A stretch of DNA of 64,000 nt from Phoenix dactylifera (Eukaryota; Streptophyta; Magnoliopsida; Arecales; Arecaceae). The notes beneath the pieces were generated by a model. The model saw nothing but the letters and a program-made list of their open reading frames with translations, was not told the DNA's origin and ran no database searches. Shown in pieces: positions 26,708-39,546 of this stretch. The DNA is taken from NCBI RefSeq assembly GCF_009389715.1, contig NW_024067786.1, positions 124,001 to 188,000 on the forward strand, in the 5' to 3' direction. A program made the translations under genes and the position numbers. How positions within the stretch are numbered: position 1 is the first letter of the stretch; each line of letters starts with the position of its first letter.

Positions 26708-27780
26708 AAAGGTGAGAGATTTTCAGGCTTTCATTTTATGACACGACACAAGAGATTGAGGGCCTTGTTCCCCATATAGTGAGTGGCAATAATTCTAGTT
26801 GCTCGTGTTTGTGTGTATGGAGAGTGATCTTGATCGGCGCCTAAGAGGAGGATTGTCTCACCCTTCTGCTTTGCTTTCAAGCTGGTCGAGAAGTGTCAGT
26901 AATCCATAACTCACTTCATTGTTTGTACCATTTACGCTTCAGGAAGAAAAGAATATTGATGAAGGAATACAAAAAAGAGGAAAAAGGGAAGCAAAAGTCT
27001 GAAACTCGGGTGTAATGTTTATAACAAGGCTAATGACTACAAATTTTTTCCCCATGGCATTTCTATTTTCGAGTTATGTGATCTTTATGTTCGACTCAAG
27101 TTCCTAAACCCATATTCTTCTGTAGTTTTACTTAATTCTCATCGAACTGCTTTGGTTCAGTTCCAAATTAAAGACTAAAGAACCTAGGATAATCCAAGAG
27201 GCCATTATATAAAACCAAGCCAGAACAAACACACCTCCGATCCCACAGTTATTATCACTTCAAAGATAGACTTCTTTCATACATCAACAGCAAGGAGTAT
27301 GTCCAGATTATGAAGTAGATGCACGATCGTTCACCATGTAAGTTACCCTAGCTTTTACCTTTCATATGCTGGCTATCAGTACATTATGTGGGGCCTCAGT
27401 AGACTCATTAGCAGGTCATGAAAAAATTGGACAGATGAGATAACAGAGCAAACTTGTTATTGGAGTCAATGCTCTGGCCGTGGCAAAACTAGAAACATCA
27501 TAGCTCTGGAAAAAATGCTAATAAAAGCCTGCACTCTGGAGCTGAATTCAGGCAGATGTCAAACATAGCCTTCCAAAAAATGCTAATAAAAACGTATCTA
27601 GAAACATCAGCAAGGTGTAGAATATATCAATGGGGATGGCAACTACCCAAACATTGTAAGTCTGGTTTTATCATGATTTGATCTGAGCCATCAAGTTAGT
27701 CCTATTGAAAATTTTATATTGACTTGACCTAAATCTAGACCATCAATATTTCTATTAAGTCTGGTGCATAAAATGCAAGT
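26708..27780 (+). other. kinesin 3' UTR and following spacer
   Basis: The transcript end probably lies within the first 350 bases. I see no clear polyadenylation signal to fix it. The remainder has no recognisable gene. Confidence 0.4.
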
Positions 27781-27799
27781 GAAAATTAGCATGGATTAC

Positions 27800-27992
27800 C
27801 ACTGATGTGGGGTCGGAACCCCGACACCAGCCCGCACTACCCCTACCCTCACGGTTTTATCCTACAAAAGGGCCATCGGTAAGAAGAGGTGTTTGCACCC
27901 CCCATTTAAGGCACAGACCTTTCCGCTAATTATCCGATGTGGGACTAAACTGGGAACCCCATCCCACAACAGCCACAATCCCTCAACATTAC
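27800..27992 (-). repeat. repeat carrying a U-snRNA-type upstream sequence element
   Basis: On the minus strand AGTCCCACATCG (27946 down to 27935) matches the plant snRNA upstream element RTCCCACATCG. It is followed about 25 nt later by TTAAAT, close to the spacing used by plant Pol III snRNA genes. Downstream I do not find the start of any U-snRNA I know (U1, U2, U3, U4 or U6). The block ends in a GC-rich hairpin (GGGGTCGGAACCCC). It looks like a repeated element that carries such a promoter rather than an snRNA gene. Confidence 0.4.
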
Positions 27993-29114
27993 ATAGTTTA
28001 ATGGACACTCCGGAGTTTGAGAGACATACTTGTAATGGTTCTATCTCCAAATTAAGAATTAGACTATAGAAGATACAGTGAGAGAAGATATGGTAAAATG
28101 GTGATAACGAGGGTCTACGCTTAAGATCTACAAAGAAACTGAGGCATCAGCTACAGATCACATCAGCAAGGTAAGAGAGTAGAAGGAAATACCTACCTGA
28201 CAAAATTTAAGTATATATCAACTTAATATAACTCTTTGTAAGCTCAGCATTACCATAACCACTCCAATAAAATACTATATCCATTGATTGATTCCAACTT
28301 TTTTACAAGCTCGCATGCTGTTATATCAGAAATCGATGTCGTTCAGTGCATGCACCTTAAAAACTAGACATCATGGCTAATACCACTCCCCCAACAGACA
28401 ATTAGCCTCAGTGAACTCTTAGCAGGCTGATGGCCTCTCCAACACCTGCAAACCAAGCTCATGTTTCAGATATATCTCCCAAAGTAACACAAATTCTCAC
28501 AACCATCTCAAACATTACACCGCATATATCCAGCCAGAATATATGGTTATGTATGTAAAATATAGCCAAACACACATTGGAATCATATGCCTGATAGGTA
28601 ACATTAACACAAGTGGCAAAAGGTCTGACGCAAGAGCCAGAACAATGAGCAGCTTAGTCCATTAAATCTTTTGAGCAAACGCATACTCCCTTAAAGCATA
28701 CTCCATTAAATCAAGACGACAGGTCTAAAACTTTATTTTATGAAGAAACTGAAAAAAATGCTTGACCAAGCTCGATTGAATAGTTTTTTCATATATGCAT
28801 AGCTATGCCCACTAAAGGGAGAATTAAGAATCCTTCCAAATCTAGATACTAATAATAGATAATTATAATACATTCCATGCTTTCCTCTCCAGAGTAATAA
28901 GGCAGGTTAAATATACACCTCCCAAATAAACCTGCTGTCCAAGTGGCCGGTGTGTCATGATAACAACAATGCAGCTGCCTGGGGACCATCTTTAAGCTTT
29001 ATCATCATCACATGATCATCATCATCAGCATCATCATCATCAGCATCATCAACATCGACCGCTGCCGCCGCCGCCGCCGCCGCTGTTATTGTCACCAAGA
29101 ATAAAAGGTTCTTT
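27993..29114 (-). other. spacer and 3' UTR side of the Di19 gene
   Basis: The part next to 29115 should be the 3' UTR of the minus-strand Di19 gene; the polyadenylation site is unknown. It holds a (GCC)n run at about 29061-29083 and an imperfect (ATC)n run at about 29001-29060. Below about 28.4 kb there is nothing I can name. Confidence 0.45.
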
Positions 29115-32100
29115 TCATATGGGATCATCAAATATCGTGGACAACACAAGCTCCCGCACAAAGTGACTCCTCCGAGCTCTCTCCACTTGATCTTTCTCGG
29201 ATAGAGATGGCTCAACACTGGCAGAGGGCAAACAAAGATTTAGGCAAATAAAGTAAAACTTTCTTCTACAAGTAAATTGGGTAACAAGAAGAGTGGAAAG
29301 AAAAGCCTTTTTTGCCAGGGTCTAAGCAAATAATTCAACAGTGGATAATCCAAGTTTGAACATTTCCTAAACTCTCATTCGGCACTATAATGCAAGCAAG
29401 ATTTCCCATTTTCCAAGTGTTTAGCAGCTTGAAAGGTAAAATGCTAAATGCACATTAAAAAATGTCTTGACCTCTTGCAAAATCTTAAGTGCTGAGCAAT
29501 GGGTCTTGCTGGTTTTGGTAACGGGAACAAGGTTTCTTTTCCCCGCTCTTGATAATGTGTGTGTGTGGTAGATTAGATACATAGGCAATTTTGGCTACAA
29601 ATTAAGCAGCAGCACTCTCCCAAGTACTCCTAAGCTCCTCAACTTTGAGAAAGGTTGTATATGATCCCAGGTCTTATTAGTTTAATCTTTCATAGGATTT
29701 TATTACATCTGCACATTCTGACCAAGCAAGGTCTTTGTCAAGGTTCAATTGCCGACCACCTTTTGTCCCACAAATCCAGTTGTGAATTTGTGATATGTGG
29801 ATGACTCACTTATATTTATATTTAATGACTATGACACATGACTTAGAGGATTTGGTTTCTACCAAATCCTTATCATTCTACTTTGATTGGGGAACTGGGC
29901 TAAAATTGAATAACCACAAAAGTGAATTTAACTGAAATCAGAGCGGAGTAGCACTGGAGACAGAATGAGGGAATAACAGAGAACAGGGCTGTTCAATATA
30001 ATACTCGTCTTGCTACAAGTGAGAGTTAAAACAAACATACTTGTAACCTAGATTTTAAAAACCATCAGCATGGGGAGGTATGAATGTTACGGTACCATTC
30101 TGGCAAAAAACCAGCATTGGTACCCAGCACTGTACCTGTTTTTCAGAAAACTGGTACAGACTCCGTTACCAGCTTTTAAAACCATCTGTTGCACTTTGTT
30201 GCCTAGGAAAGATGGGGAGACAACTTGCCTGATCCTGTGAAGGCCATTTTCACTTGCATTCTGTTATCATGTGTAGATGTTTAGGGCATAATAAAAGGCA
30301 TTAGCATGTTGAATTGAGTCTGAATTGAGCCTATTGATAAAGAAGACAGCTCGCTATTGGTGGGTTTCAGGAGCTGATCAAGGTGTTCTAAAAGCATTAA
30401 CAGAGACAGAATAATCAAAAACATCAGTGAGAAATACTAGAATGAGATATTCTACAGGGCCTGGGATGATTGGGCTCCTACAGGTAATTCTAGTGGATCT
30501 GCAGTGGTGAGATATGCTTAGGAATGTGAAACAATTTTCTTAAGGGGAAGATGAAAATGGGTAAACAAGATGATGATTTCCTATACTGCATCATATAGGT
30601 TATGTTGGACACAGAACACCAAAAGGATTGAATAATTAGAAATTAACAATCAAAAAGCCTCTTCATGTTTAAACATTGGTGTCCAAATAAATATGGAAAA
30701 ATCCATTGTACAGGAACACGAGGATTCTACACTGCATGGAACACTATTCGGCTTCTAATTGACAATTGACTACACCCATAAGAAATAGTATGCTTTGTTG
30801 TAAGTTCACATTGGAAGTTCTGGTCCCATTGCCAAGAGAAAGCTGTAGTACTCCTATAAACTGCAAATAAAGTGCAGACTAAGCAAAAGGAGGCCTAAAA
30901 TTCACCCTCTAATTGTTTTTAATACAACCATGACTTGACAGGGGGCAAAAGGAGTGCTTGCTTTTCTTAAAAAAAATTGATCAGCTCAAGATGGAAAGCA
31001 ATAAAAAATGCTCTTTTTCTTTCTATTTTCACCACCTGTTTGTGTAGTAGGGGGACTGAGGGAAAAAGATGTCTACTTGCTAGAGGACATTAATTTTGTT
31101 TTACTGCTATTCTCTTGGTCTATAAAAGTGAGCTTACCTTTTCTCTATCAAACCTTCTTAAATTTCACAACTATAACAAAGATACTACACCTGACTCCAT
31201 ATCCAGTCCCTTAAGAAAGGTTTCTCCAAATGAGAATGACACAGCTGGTAAAACAACAAATTCGCTAGCATCATTATGAGATAAACATTCACATTCGCAA
31301 TACATCCAGCTAAAGACAAATTACTCACAAGAAGCACTTTCTGCTGGTTTCTCTTATCTATTTACCATGCATGCTTCTTGCCCTAGTAATTGAAGAGCCC
31401 AAAACAAGTGCTGTAGTTCATTCATCACTAACTGAGACCTGACAATAGTAACAATCCTAGTTCAATAGCATAAAATTCCATGTGAGTCCATCAAATGCAG
31501 AAGCTACTAGAAAAACTACACCAACACCCACATCTCATTCCTCTATATCTTCCCTGAAATATAAGCTTGCAATTATGACTGGCTGCTTCAAAATCAGAAA
31601 AGAGGAGAGGTAAAGAGAGAGAGAAAGAGGGGGGGGGGGGTGTGGGCCATCTGCTTAGCTTTTTCAAAGAAAAAAGGTAAATGATCAGCCTTAGATTTCA
31701 CTCTTTTTTCCCATCCTCCTTTTGCTTTCTTACTTCATGGACAAATCAGTGACAGATCTGAACCCCAGATCTGTTCCGTAGCTCCACATAACCAGACCAA
31801 GAGACATCTCATTTTATCGCTATTTAGATAGAATCTTCATACAGTAACTAGACCTTCAAATTATAGATCCCTATCATTACCTTCATCATACTTCTTTTTC
31901 ATCTTACTTCATATAATCACATCTAACAGCAGGTCTTTTACCTGCTTTTTTGGGACACGTTTTACCTGTGGAAGCCTGTCTTATGCATTGCCCTCGATAC
32001 CTGAGTCTGTCAAGTCACTGATGTCCTTTTACCCCTAAAGCCTGAAGGACCAAGAAATCTCCTCTCCATCCCCTGTTATTTAATCCAATTTATATCAAAC

Positions 32101-35100
32101 CTGCCGCAAAAAAGTAGGATAACAATCTGTTTCTTATAATCCATGTATTCCTAACACTGGGGCTACATCCGTTTCTTCATGAGATATTCCTGAACTCCAA
32201 ATGGATAATCCAAAATCGGAGAACTATTTTGTAATAAATAGTTTCACTTTGTTTAGCAATACCTTTGGATTCCGAAATGAAAGGCAAGCAGATGATCCAT
32301 CCAACTAAGTCTAGTTTACTTATTCCACTTCCTCATAAAGTACAGGTGTCTCCTCTTCACAGCATAAACAAGGTCGGTCCAAATATCACAAAAACCAAAT
32401 TATCCAACTCTACTGACACTAGTCTCCAATATGTATAAGGATAATTTTCTCCGTCTATTTTCTCTGTCTTTGGAAAAAAGCATGTGCCTGTGCACTCTGA
32501 ATCCTGATTTGAACTTTCTCTCACTTTAGTTTTACTTTAGCATTGAGTCTACCCAAGAAGCTCTACCCACCGAGAGATGGAAGTTAGCCATGGAACAGAC
32601 TGACCATGTTCATTAAACAATCAGGTAACAAAATAAAAGTTCGTTTAGTCACCAAAGAACATGCAGATATATGGGGTGGACTATTTTGAATCCTTTCTGT
32701 ACTGTTGCAAAATTGAACAGCACATAAGTTAGTTGTTAAGTGACTTAAGGGTAGGACTGTAAATGGGGCCAGAATCAGGTCGGATCCATAGCGTATCTGC
32801 ATCCAAACTTGATATGAAAAATTGAACTAGGATTTGGATTTTGGATCCATAAAAATAAGTAAACTTGAACTCACACCAAAAACTGATTAATAATCATATT
32901 CAAGTTATTTTTCTTTAGGTTCAATTCAGCACATGATTTCAGCAGGAAAACAAGCCAAGAGATAGCAATTCCCAAAACTGAAAGGACTCTTATCATAATA
33001 GCCCTCCATATAGCGAGATGCTGGCAAATTGCAGTGGAAAAGGAGCATGATATGACAAGTGAATGATTGGTTTTCCCAAAAAAAATCTAAATACTTCATA
33101 AACATATTTAAATTTCCATTTATATTCAATTTGTGAAACATCAAAACCTAAGTGTCAGCTGGGATTTTGGAACTGAAACGGCAGTGAGCGAGAGTAAGGA
33201 GAGCATGCATGAGAAAAAAAGCACAAATCCAAACATGGAAAAGGGGAGTTACGTGTTTGTGTGTGTGTAGTATGTGTATATATATTCAGGTTGTCGTATT
33301 TTCATATAGCTACGTCCAAGTTAGATCCAATAAAGAATCAGATCATCTATATAAACTCCATCTTCGATGGTCATCAACAACTTAAATTGGATCCTATAAA
33401 ATAGTCAGGTCGTGCAATTGAGTTTTTATATATCATTTACGTCTCTACTTAAGGGTAGCAATGACAACCATTCCCATGATGTTGCACAATGATTTACATG
33501 AAGTTTACATGGAGCAAATACAAGCATTTGTTAGTTAAAAAGAATCAGATAAAAACAAGAAGAATAAGAATTTTCAATTTGAAGCAGGATTTTCAGGCTT
33601 TATTTGAAAAATATCAGCAAAACAATTATGGTTTTCAAGTTAAGGAAGAACCAGAATTTGTGACTCCTAAAATATTTTCCTCGAAGAACATGCACAATAA
33701 AACTATGATGATAGGATCAAAATACAGAATCTGTAATGCAACTGGAAGATCTGATAAATGATCTCATGGCACACCTAGGTGGAAAATTTATAAGCTTATC
33801 TAGTAGCAGGTTGGACATAATATTTGCTGTAAGCCTGAGTAGCCAAAGGAGCCCAACAAGAGAAGTCGTCTAATAACTAGATAACTTTAACAATCCACTG
33901 ATTAGGCTAGATCACAATCCCCAAAAGGACTACCATAAAATCTTCTCGAGGAAGTCAGAATCCAGATCCAGTACAGAGAATCAATACAGAATAATGGCTC
34001 AAAGAAATCTCGAAATTATACAGCTGAACCCAAATGTAAGAGATAACATTTTCTTCTCAGCAACCTGATGAAGATGTAATATGAAAATTAGTATGCAAAT
34101 ACATTACAAGCAACCTTATGTTCTGCACGTGAAAATGAAATCCCTTAACTCATTCCTCCCCCCCCCCCCCCCCAAAAAAAAAAAAAAAAGAAAAAAAAAA
34201 CTGCGTGCTGGAGGTTCTTATCCTTCAATTCTTTTTCCTCCTTGGTTTATCTTCCTTATTACTTCATATTTGTTTCATCTATCAAAGCCCTCAAACTAAG
34301 TACAAATTTAAGGGCTGTAGGCATCTTCGATCAAATCGAGATTGGTGGACCAGACCTTAAGTATGACAACTTACAAAGTTCTCTACACAATACCATTAAA
34401 AATTAAAAGGAGATGTCACAGGCACAGTGAATGGATGCAAAATACAGAGGCACAGACAATGCAACTAGACAATTATATAATGACTGCTCCTTACTTGGAT
34501 AAAATACCTCATTACCAGAATAAAACATTTACAAACCAAAAAAACATTTTCCACCTTCAACTAATAAAAAAATTCCACATAGAAATGACAATTACGTGAG
34601 GACTTCACATTCAGAAAAATGTCTGACAAGTTCATATTAAATTCACTAGAAAGAATACAAACCATAGAACTAGATAATAACAACAGACTTACTAATTACG
34701 GGAAGTAATCAGAACTGACTGCACCAGAACAAGAGAGAATAATTAATTTATTTGACAGCAAGGTATGATTAGAAACTCTAACAGCATTGGTACAAACGAA
34801 GTTAAACATGTATCTGCACTATTAGAATCTAAAGCCACTTGTAAATAAGAAGTTATATTTTATCCTCTTATATACCAAATTTATATCATGCCATGTCCTT
34901 ATACAAACAAATGACTCATCAGAAACAGTAGAAACTAGAAAGTAATTCTAAACCATTTTTCTAATCATGTTACAAAAATCACAACGTTTTTAAAGTAATT
35001 ATGTGGAACTCAGGGAAGTTTCAAAGGATTACAACCAACCCTCATTCAATTATTGGAGAAGCAGTGGGAATTATCAAAACAGTGAGGAAAAAGAGCATGT

Positions 35101-37974
35101 AATTGAGAGGAAATGCCAAAGCTTCATACCTTTCCCCTGCTTTCTCCTCTGAAGTCTTGTTAATCAAATTTCCATCATCCAAGGATTCAGGCTTTACATC
35201 TTTTGATGAATCAGCAACAGGAAAATTCAGAATGAATGATGAAAGCAATGGATCAGGCGCAGCATTCAAGGGAGCAACTGTAAAGGAAGACCCCCCAAAA
35301 AGAGATTGCAAATTCCCCCCTCGAAGATCCTTTCTCAACAAAGAGAGTGTAGAATGGGATCCTGATGAACCTTTACGGAATCTCCTCCTACGCTGCATGT
35401 TAGCTATTATTAAGGAACTCAAACCATATTACTCTATCAAACAGGACATTTGCACAAAACGAACATAGTAAAGATAGCTTGACTTAACAGTTCAGTTTGT
35501 AAAGCAGGGTTTAGAGAATAATAAGAAATTACAGTGCCACTAGATACAAAACAAAAAAGAAAAGGGAGAAACATATATAACACTCCACAATCAAAGTAAA
35601 GAAAGGATATCTTGAAGAAATTCGCATGCTGCACAGTTATGTGCCCAACCATGTCCATCCCAACCCTAGCTGCACAAACAGGACATACCTGAAAGAAGAA
35701 ACAACATCCAATGCTAACAACAATAAAGTCCGCTACACATCCAAGAATTAAAAACATAAACAGACAGCAATACCATGATTGGCTAAGATTGTTATATGTG
35801 GGTTCAAAGATCCTAGCCTTTTTAACAAATCATAAACAAAGAAAGGATAAGAGTAAAAAAGATTTCTTCCAATCCCTACCAACACATAGGAAAGCAAAAT
35901 AAACAAAATAACCTGAAAAAGTCATACTCTGATTAAAAGTACAACCAAATTAAAACAAAAGCAACTTTTAAAACATGGCTAACTTATATTAAAAGGTACC
36001 AGAATTTTACTTCTATTTCTGGGTTGTAAGATACATTAAAATTTGATGACTCCATACCTGAAAATTGAAACACTAAAGAGTACAGGTATATATCAAATAT
36101 ATATGGCCTTTAATGCACAACAAGCAATATCTGACTTGATGCACACTAAAGAAGGTGATGAAGACTTTGTGGCTTCAAAATTTGTAGGTCGACTCATATA
36201 ATAAAATACAATAGATCGATTAAACTTGCTTAAACTAACAGAACTGTGCCTTTTTTTTTTTTTTTCATATAACAACATTGGAGTATAGATACCCAATGAT
36301 CTCAGACATATAATTCCAAGTTTTTCAGATTTACTGTGAAGGACCTAAACCAACCCAAAATGCTTAACAGGAGCCAGAACAAAAAAAAAAACAGTTTTGG
36401 CAACACCAACATCTACTTTACTGCATTAGCATTGAAAACTGGAATGAAGCACATGCTATGCACGTCAGAAAGCACAGTAGGTTGTGTCTGTAAATCATAA
36501 ATCAAAATAGAAGATAAAAACGTCATTTTTGCTGCCTTATTCACTTCCTAATATATCTCTTCATTACAACCATCCCCCACTTTCCAGGTGCATGGCACAT
36601 GATGGATATGGTCGAAAGTCCCTTTGCATTGTCCAACATATGTCCAATGATTGTTTCTGTAATATATCAGTAAGATCTAAAAGCAAAGATGCAAATCTAA
36701 AGGCCAAAAGGAAATATAGTATTTCAATGACTAACAAGAGAAATTTACTCTTTTTTTTATAGAATTTTGAAAAATGATTCGTGTAGTAGTTTTTTATCCA
36801 ACCATGGTTCACTAAATGCAAACATTTTTTAACTTAGAAAAGCAATCTATAAAATCCATTTCAGTTTACAGTTTAAGATTGGACCACCCTGCTTATCCAG
36901 CAAACTCTTAAAGCAGCATGGACATGGTAGACCATCAGTAACAGCATCCCAGTCCATGCTTGCTTGTCTGTACACTTCATGGCAGCTGTCAAAGAGGTGG
37001 AAAAAGACAACAAAAATTACCATATATGCCTACTCAATTTCTAACGAAGCAAGCAAGCAAGAACCACTATTGACACGATGTTATACAAGACTAACCTTGA
37101 ATCCCTAATTTACCTAAAAGCTCACTATAAGCTCATGTCATAATCAAGGGGAAATATCAGAATCCATTCATAATGATTGCATACATAATTGCTTTCCAAA
37201 AAGAGCTTCGGCAGACAATGCATTCATACAGGAAATCCTAAATAATCAATTTGTCATATACGAGTGATAGAAAATTAGAACCATTCACAACTGAGCAAGG
37301 AGCTATATGACAAAATTTTTAGCATCATTGGAGAATGAGTACAGAAAATAACAAAAATCTAGCTACAGATAAATGAAAACAAGAGCTTCAGAATCAGACA
37401 ACAGAAAAACCTTATAAAAACCTAGCACGTAATAAATATCACTTCCAAAAACTTAAAAATCCATTTTTTCCCCTTAACTACCGTTCATTCCATCAAGAAG
37501 ATGTTTCAAAATCCAACTTTTCCCAGCAAGACCCCATAAAAATCCAATTTTGATCAAATATTTACACAAAAATCCCCCCAAAAAAAACTCTTTCCCCCTC
37601 AACATGTGAAAACAAAAGCAGCTCTGGTGCATCTTCGAATCTCAAAAGGACCAGAAAGGAGACAATACCCCATTTTTAGCCTCAACCGAGTGCTCGTCGT
37701 CGATGTGGCAGCACAGCCCCACTATATCAAAATCCTCGGAGCAGAATGGACACGGGAACTCCGCTCTCGAGTCCTCTTCCCCTCCATCGATCTCCTCATA
37801 CCCAAGGTACAGATCTACCAGCCAAAACACCCAATCAAACCCCACTCTCACAAAAGGAAACCAAAACTCAGATAATCCACAACCAGATACTCAATCCTCA
37901 CCGAATCGAGGCTGAACAGCGGACTGGTGGCGTTTCGAGGCGGCAGAGAAGCGGCTCCATGAATCGGCCTCCAT
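29115..37974 (-). CDS. DI19: Di19 (drought-induced 19) zinc-finger protein
   Basis: Five exons on the minus strand: 37974-37902, 37814-37669, 35688-35611, 35398-35130 and 29217-29115. They total 669 nt and 222 aa, the usual Di19 length. The start reads MEADSWSRFSAASKRHQSA, typical of the family. Two Cys2-His2-like fingers lie at about 44-99 (PCPFC with HIDDEH, then CPVC with HITVQH). A basic patch QRRRRFRK (101-108) is a likely nuclear signal. The Di19 C-terminal domain carries STLSLLRKDLRGGNLQSL and ends LVLSTIFDDPI. Known Di19 proteins are nuclear, respond to drought, salt and ABA, and can act as transcription factors; this role is by family only. Intron 3 is AT-AC (separate entry). Intron 4 is 5.9 kb and holds a hAT MITE and other repeats. 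G-box hexamers lie upstream, at 38393, 38986 and 39252. Confidence 0.94.
30040..30200. repeat. GGTACC-rich dispersed repeat in Di19 intron 4
   Basis: A cluster of ACGGTACCATT, TTGGTACCCAGC, CTGTACCTG and CTGGTACAG lies between two copies of a TTTTAAAA(A)CCATC word. The word GGGGAGGTATG also occurs at about 57283 in the MADS gene intron, suggesting related copies. Its class is unknown. Confidence 0.4.
32752..33447. mobile_element. hAT-type MITE in Di19 intron 4
   Basis: The flanks carry a perfect 8-bp direct repeat, CTTAAGGG, at 32744-32751 and 33448-33455, as expected for hAT insertion. The left end is TAGGACTGTAAATGGGGCC, and the right end read backwards is TAGAGACGTAAATGATAT. The element is 696 bp with no transposase. 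Its TIR resembles that of the element at 39547-40309. Confidence 0.85.
33735..33870 (+). mobile_element. decayed Ty1/Copia fragment
   Basis: A short plus-strand reading contains a phrase like FISLSSSRLDIIFAVSLSSQ. It resembles the region between reverse transcriptase and RNase H of plant Copia elements (LIYLSNTRPDIAFAV-type). No LTRs were found. It is an old, broken fossil lying in Di19 intron 4, close to the hAT MITE. Confidence 0.4.
35399..35610 (-). other. AT-AC (U12-type) intron of the Di19 gene
   Basis: On the minus strand the exon ends AATTTCTTCAAG and the intron opens ATATCCTTTC. It closes TTCCTTAATAATAGCTAAC, with TTCCTTAAT matching the U12 branch consensus TTCCTTRAY and its branch A about 11 nt from the last base. 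The next exon starts ATGCAGCG. The join reads NFFKMQRRRR, as expected of Di19 proteins. Intron length is 212 nt. Confidence 0.92.
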
Positions 37975-39300
37975 GGCTTCCTTCTCCCTCCGGTGCTGCT
38001 CCAATCCAAGGCTCAGTTCCCCTGGGAAGCGCGTACAAACCGATCAAGAAACCACTGATCCCTCGTACCCTCGTATAAATTTACAAGGGCGATACGAGAG
38101 AAGAAAAGGGGCAAAAAAGCACGGCAATGCTTTGTGGGGGAGGAAGAAGAAAAGAAGACGGTGACAGAGAGACGGATGAGAGAGATACCCGAAACCTTTT
38201 TTGCGAGAAAAAGGGGGCGAAAGAGCTCGGCAAAAACTCTCGTGGGAGAAGAAGAGATAAGAAGACAGAAGACGACACTACGAGGGCCGAGGGGCACCGA
38301 CCCTCGAAGCCTCAAAGGTGAGCTTTCCAGTACTGGAATTACAAATAGTCCCGATAGCCCGCGGAACGACGATAATGCCACTAGATCTGCTGCACGTGGT
38401 GAAATATGGATCGTCCATAAGAATGTCCGCCGTTGTCCGACCGGTAGCTGATCTAAATGGTATCATTCAGCTGGGTCGGAATCCACGCGGGAAACGGTTG
38501 CTAGGATTGCACGCATAATAAACTTGGATAGGTGTGTTTATGCGGGGATCGAGATCGGACGTAGATGCGTCTGGTGATAGGTTTAGATCAAATTGGACGG
38601 CGCAATTGTTTCCGCATAGAGCTTTTCTAGGATAACTGGTTTGCTAAACGATAGAAATATATTCCATGGTCTTGGCTTTTCGTTTCTCCAAAGATTCCCG
38701 CCCTCCTTTATTAGTGGCAGGTGTATGGTTCCCGGCATACATAAAGGAAACGGAAGGGAACCCAAATATTGTCAGGTCCTTGACGTTCGAACCGTGCACT
38801 GAGCGTTTCTCAACGAATTTCTCAGATGATATACGCTATCGGAATGGGAAACGCGTGGCGTTTACGAGAAACGCGTTTTCTTTCCAGTGGATCGGGCGGC
38901 AGATTTTGGTATTCGCATATTAGTTTCTATGCGCACCCTCGGAAATCAAGTTTCGTCTTTCATTCCTCGTGGTTCGCAGACACGCCACGTGGGGCGTTGA
39001 AGTGATTCCGACCCCAAGCTTGCGGTGGAAGTCATCCGCGACCATCTTTTCTAACCCTGCTACGCGGGAAGGATTGAGTATGAGCTTTTGTGCAGCATAC
39101 AGCTGATTTAGCCGATAGAAATGCAGGAGGCCCGTGGGGCCGTTTGAATTGATTAGGTTACATGGGACAATTTGCTGGATGGGCTGTTCTCTGAGGTAGA
39201 CATGATAGCATATCTTGTTGCAGCGTGCTGATTGTGCGGCGAGGAAGAGCCCACGTGGCACAGATGAAAAAGGTGAGGATATGTGTTCAGATTTGTGCGA
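37975..39300 (-). promoter_or_regulatory. Di19 leader and upstream region with G-boxes
   Basis: A GC-rich block directly upstream of the Di19 start (to about 38500) is the likely leader and core promoter. CACGTG hexamers occur at 38393-38398, 38986-38991 and 39252-39257, the last inside CCACGTGGCA. G-boxes/ABREs of this kind bind bZIP and bHLH factors, and ABA-linked use would fit a drought-responsive gene. That is inference from motif and family. Confidence 0.4.
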
Positions 39301-39546
39301 GGGACTTAATACACATATGGGGGAAGCACACGGTTTGCTTCTTTGCTCGCTCGGTTAGAATTCCCGTTTAATAACCAAGAGGTCCTCAAATCGACTCTCT
39401 CAAAACATGTGTTTTAAACCTTTTTTTTTTTTTTTTTTTTTGTGAATCTCCCTTTTCCTCCGTGTGAAAAAAGAGGACCATTTGCCTTTTTTTTTTTTTT
39501 GTGGATAAATCCAAGGACAATATTTCCATTTATTTACGGATGAAAT

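Larger units (their letters stand above)
29218..35129 (-). other. long intron 4 of the Di19 gene
   Basis: The intron is 5.9 kb, unusually long for a gene with a 669-nt coding sequence. Besides the GGTACC repeat, the hAT MITE and the Copia scrap listed separately, it has homopolymer runs near 31636 (G) and 34158 (C then A), and otherwise nothing recognisable. Confidence 0.7.

Noticed and set aside
34158-34200. Poly-C followed by poly-A runs
   Set aside because: Simple homopolymer slippage in an intron. No flanking duplication or body suggests a retroposed sequence.
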